DNA of 64,000 nt from Cognatilysobacter claricitrinus (GTDB lineage Bacteria > Pseudomonadota > Gammaproteobacteria > Xanthomonadales > Xanthomonadaceae): positions 186,001 to 250,000 of the forward strand of contig NZ_BAAFZV010000003.1 in NCBI RefSeq assembly GCF_045866565.1. Reading direction: 5' to 3'. The stretch's first letter is position 1. Each line of letters begins with the position of its first letter. The notes beneath the pieces are model-generated. The model ran no database searches and had not been told where the DNA came from. It saw nothing but the letters and a program-made list of their open reading frames with translations. Below are positions 61,657 through 64,000 of the stretch, piece after piece. Both the position numbers and the translations under genes were made by a program.

Positions 61657-62304
61657 TCAGGCCGCTACCGCCTCGCGACGTTCCGCCTGCGACGCCGCGT
61701 ATTCGGCATCGAGCGCGGTCGCCCGCTGGATGCCCGGGTGCGCGGTGGCGCGCGCGACGTAATCGCGAAACACGGCTTCGTCCGGCACCAGCTTGAACGC
61801 CAGCGCCCAGCGCAGCGCGGTGCCCCAGAGCACGTCCGCCGCGGTGAAGCGCTCGCCCAGGAGGTAAGGGCCGGTCGACAGCTGCGCCGCGAGCGCGCGC
61901 ATCACCGTGTCGTAGTCGCCATACGGCGAGCTCATCGCCGCGCCGGCGCCGCGTTCCTGCGAGCGGTCGATGATCGCCGGCTCGAAGCTCGCGCCGTAGA
62001 ACGCGACCCAGCGCAGGTACGGCCCGCGCAGCGGGTCGTCGATCGCAGGCGCTAGGCCTTTGTCCGCATAGAGATCGGCGAGGTAGAGAAGCACCGCGAC
62101 CTGCTCGGTCACGACCGCGTCGCCATGGCGGATCGCCGGCACCTTGCCGAGCGGGTTGATCGCCAGGTAGTCGGGTTGCCGCTGCGTGCCTGCGACCAGG
62201 TCGAGCATGTGCAGGTCGTAGTCGGCGCCGAGCGTTTCAAGCAGGGCGAGCGTGCACGCCGCGCGCGAATGCGGGGCGTAGAAGAAAGTGATCCGTCGCG
62301 ACAT
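61657..62304 (-). CDS. Glutathione S-transferase family protein
   Basis: A 215-residue protein. The thioredoxin-like N-terminus has ITFFYAPHSRAACTLALLET, AINPLGKVPAIRHGDAVVTE with the cis-proline, and EQVAVLLYLADLYADKGLAP. The helical C-terminal domain has LLGERFTAADVLWGTALRWA. Substrate unknown. Probably cotranscribed with the YafY-type regulator gene. Confidence 0.93.
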   Translation of the reverse strand: MSRRITFFYAPHSRAACTLALLETLGADYDLHMLDLVAGTQRQPDYLAINPLGKVPAIRHGDAVVTEQVAVLLYLADLYADKGLAPAIDDPLRGPYLRWVAFYGASFEPAIIDRSQERGAGAAMSSPYGDYDTVMRALAAQLSTGPYLLGERFTAADVLWGTALRWALAFKLVPDEAVFRDYVARATAHPGIQRATALDAEYAASQAERREAVAA

Positions 62305-62425
62305 GGTGGGCTCCTTGCTGGGATGGCGACGCCGGCAGCCGAGCGGCTCGTTGCGTCGTGATCCCAGTGTCGGGCGGGCCTACTGACAGCGTGGTGTCAG
62401 CAGTGTCGCGTCCTCGCTGCGTCCG

Positions 62426-62806
62426 TCAGGCGACGCGACGCGGCGCCTCGTGCAGGCGCACCACGGCGTCGCGGAAGTGGCCCACGTTGAAGGGCTTGCG
62501 ACAGACCGGCGTGCGCGCGAAACGCTCGGGCAACTGCGCGGGTTCGTTGGCGGTCGCGAACATGAAGGGGACACCGCGCGCGACCAATGCGTCCGCCACC
62601 GGGTAGACGACCTGCTGGCCGAGATTGACGTCCAGCACCGCGGCGTCGATTTCCGGTACGCGCTCGATCAGCGCCAGTGCGTCCTCGACCGTGGTCACCG
62701 GCCCGAGCACGATCGCGCCCATGTCGCCGAGTGAATCCGTCAGGCCGAGCGCGAGGACGAATTCGTCCTCCACGAGCAGCAGTCGCAGGCCTTCGATTCC
62801 GTCCAT
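62426..62806 (-). CDS. Single-domain response regulator (receiver only)
   Basis: A 126-residue CheY-like protein: RLLLVEDEFVLALGLTDSLG, DAAVLDVNLGQQVVYPVADA with the phosphoacceptor Asp near 55, FMFATANEP and CRKPFNVGHF with the conserved lysine. No output domain and no kinase gene adjacent. The pattern is typical of stand-alone receivers paired with HWE/HisKA_2 kinases. Confidence 0.9.
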   Translation of the reverse strand: MDGIEGLRLLLVEDEFVLALGLTDSLGDMGAIVLGPVTTVEDALALIERVPEIDAAVLDVNLGQQVVYPVADALVARGVPFMFATANEPAQLPERFARTPVCRKPFNVGHFRDAVVRLHEAPRRVA

Positions 62807-62912
62807 CGTGGTCGTCGTGTCCGCCCCACCCGGGCGTGGCGATGAGGATGCGCCGCCTGCCGTTGCGTCGGCGCGAAAGCGCGGCCGGCACGCGCGCGGC
62901 GATGCCGCGTGT

Positions 62913-63308
62913 TCAGCGATCGAGACGGGCGAGCGCCGCCATAGCCGCGTCGCGGTTTCCGTCGTCGAACTGCGTCACCTGCAATGCATCGAGCGACACG
63001 CCGTCGAGACACCGCGCGTTGACGCTGTAGCCATCCGGATGGCTGCGCGGCACGTAGAAACTCTTGATCCCGCAATGCCCGCAGAACAGATGGCGCGCGG
63101 TACCGGTATTGAAACGATAGTCGACGATCGCGTCCGCGCCCTGCAGCAGGCGGAAACGGTCCGCCGTCACGATGAGGTGCAGGAAGCCGGTCATGCGACA
63201 GACCGAGCAATTGCAGTCGAGCACGTGCAACGGCGACGGCGCATCGACCTCGAAGCGGATGCGGCCGCAATGGCAGCCGCCGGTGTAGGTGGTGAGTTCG
63301 GTGGTCAT
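62913..63308 (-). CDS. GFA (CENP-V-like) domain protein
   Basis: A 131-residue protein starting at 63308. The zinc-binding pattern is YTGGCHCGRIRFEVDAP, LDCNCSVCRMTGFLHLI and HLFCGHCGIKSFYVPRSHPD, diagnostic of glutathione-dependent formaldehyde-activating-like proteins. Most members lack proven activity. Monocistronic. Confidence 0.92.
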   Translation of the reverse strand: MTTELTTYTGGCHCGRIRFEVDAPSPLHVLDCNCSVCRMTGFLHLIVTADRFRLLQGADAIVDYRFNTGTARHLFCGHCGIKSFYVPRSHPDGYSVNARCLDGVSLDALQVTQFDDGNRDAAMAALARLDR

Positions 63309-63446
63309 GCGGGCATTGTCGTCGACGCGTGCGGCGTCGGAAGCGGTCCAACGCGACGGCGTTCGTCGGCGACGAATGGCGATTGCGAATTCGCCGCACG
63401 CTGGCGTACGGTCGAGTCGGGCATACCGCCTGACGGAGGATCGACG

Positions 63447-63848
63447 ATGGCCGCATCCACCTATGCACCCCGCCTGCGCGATGGCGCGATCGCCGACATG
63501 AACGTGACGCCGCTGGTCGACGTGATGCTCGTGATGCTGGTGATCTTCATGATCACGGCGCCGGCCCTCACCCGTACGTTGCCGATGAACCTGCCGCGCC
63601 CTGGGCCGCAACCGCCATCGACGCCGCCGCGGGCCGAACTGCACGTCGATGCGATCGGGGGTTACACGCTCGACGGACGCGCACTCGATGCGAAGGCGCT
63701 GCGTGCGGCGCTCGACAGCATCGGCCGCGTCGCGCCCGACACGGTGCTGCATGTCCGCGCCGCGGCCGACAGCGAATACCAGGGGTTCGCGACCGCGCTT
63801 GCGGCGGCGCAGGACAGCGGGATCGCGAACATCGCGCTGGACGAATAG
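63447..63848 (+). CDS. ExbD/TolR family biopolymer transport protein
   Basis: A 133-residue protein with GGAGGA before the ATG. DMNVTPLVDVMLVMLVIFMI is the single membrane helix with the conserved proton-channel aspartate. The periplasmic domain follows (LHVDAIGGYTLDGRALDAKA, VLHVRAAADSEYQGFATALA). No exbB or tonB is adjacent in the window. It would energise an outer-membrane transporter with an ExbB partner. Confidence 0.92.
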   Translation: MAASTYAPRLRDGAIADMNVTPLVDVMLVMLVIFMITAPALTRTLPMNLPRPGPQPPSTPPRAELHVDAIGGYTLDGRALDAKALRAALDSIGRVAPDTVLHVRAAADSEYQGFATALAAAQDSGIANIALDE

Positions 63849-63894
63849 GGCCGCCCGGTGAACGCGCGGCTTCACGTCGCGATGCAAAGAAGTT

Positions 63895-63914
63895 GACGCG
63901 GTCTTAACCGCGTC
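63895..63914. promoter_or_regulatory. Perfect inverted repeat upstream of the last gene
   Basis: GACGCGGT, a CTTA spacer and ACCGCGTC form a perfect 8-bp dyad. A second dyad (CGACGAT, TT, ATCGTCG) lies at 63934-63949. Without a T-tract these look more like operators or leader hairpins than a terminator. Confidence 0.4.
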
Positions 63915-63977
63915 GTGATCCCATAACGCCGGGCGACGATTTATCGTCGTCGCCTCGGCACTTGTGGGAATTCGTGA

Positions 63978-64000
63978 ATGACATTCACCGAACCGGTCGG
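63978..64000 (+). CDS. Possible start of a further gene (cut by window edge)
   Basis: ATG at 63978 opens MTFTEPV before the window ends. The upstream dyads and spacing fit a gene start. Too short to identify. Confidence 0.3.

Overview
The window is a 64 kb piece of a high-GC gammaproteobacterial chromosome. It most likely comes from the Xanthomonadaceae (Lysobacter or a close relative). Four things point there: two proteins with C-terminal XVIPCD domains (the address label of the Xanthomonadales antibacterial type IV secretion system), a dense set of REP-like hairpins of the GGGGTCAGGTTCCATTTC type, a split acnD/prpF 2-methylcitrate locus, and a lone homodimeric-type aceE. No rRNA, tRNA, CRISPR array or intact transposase gene was seen.

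Layout. 1-3.6 kb: the start of a GT2 glycosyltransferase, then an S41 peptidase, an M56 (BlaR1-like) membrane protease and a BlaI-family repressor. Two near-identical 16-bp palindromes, one before the repressor gene and one before the peptidase, make this a self-contained regulon. 3.8-6.6 kb: aceE with a strong terminator. 6.6-10.2 kb: a lower-GC island with an OLD-family ATPase/TOPRIM nuclease overlapping a UvrD-like helicase (Gabija-type pair), followed by an unrecognised zinc-finger protein gene. This is the best candidate for a new or extended defence system. 10.2-15.5 kb: the REP-rich region, with a truncated CHAD-domain gene and small envelope or enzyme genes. 15.5-18.6 kb: PepSY, M48 protease and LLM oxidoreductase genes.

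18.6-27 kb: two lipoprotein/effector pairs. Each has a lipoprotein gene directly before a peptidoglycan hydrolase carrying XVIPCD, as expected of X-Tfi/X-Tfe immunity/effector modules. Between them lie hemerythrin, ELWxxDGT-repeat and lipoprotein genes. 27-37.8 kb: a lone pseudopilin next to a GGDEF/EAL protein, then DsbA-like, DUF2058, M61 peptidase, YaeQ, DUF1579, AraC-type and MDR genes. 38-39.8 kb: a lower-GC pair of overlapping methyltransferase genes. 39.8-43.7 kb: DUF72, an N/Q/S-rich small protein, AcpH, YbhB-like and J-domain genes.

43.7-48.6 kb: a minus-strand operon acnD - 2H phosphoesterase - SRPBCC - prpF. AcnD and PrpF act in sequence in propionate breakdown, but two unrelated genes sit between them and prpB/prpC are not adjacent. 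48.7-64 kb: VOC, fasciclin lipoprotein, ABC exporter, membrane protease-like, lytic transglycosylase, amidohydrolase, RcnB, a LytS/LytTR-type two-component pair, GNAT, PQQ-type sugar dehydrogenase, lone HicB, WYL regulator, GST, receiver, GFA and ExbD genes, ending at the possible start of another gene.

Starts were chosen from visible Shine-Dalgarno sequences and signal peptides, so some differ from the longest open frame. All family calls come from reading motifs by eye; no database search was run.
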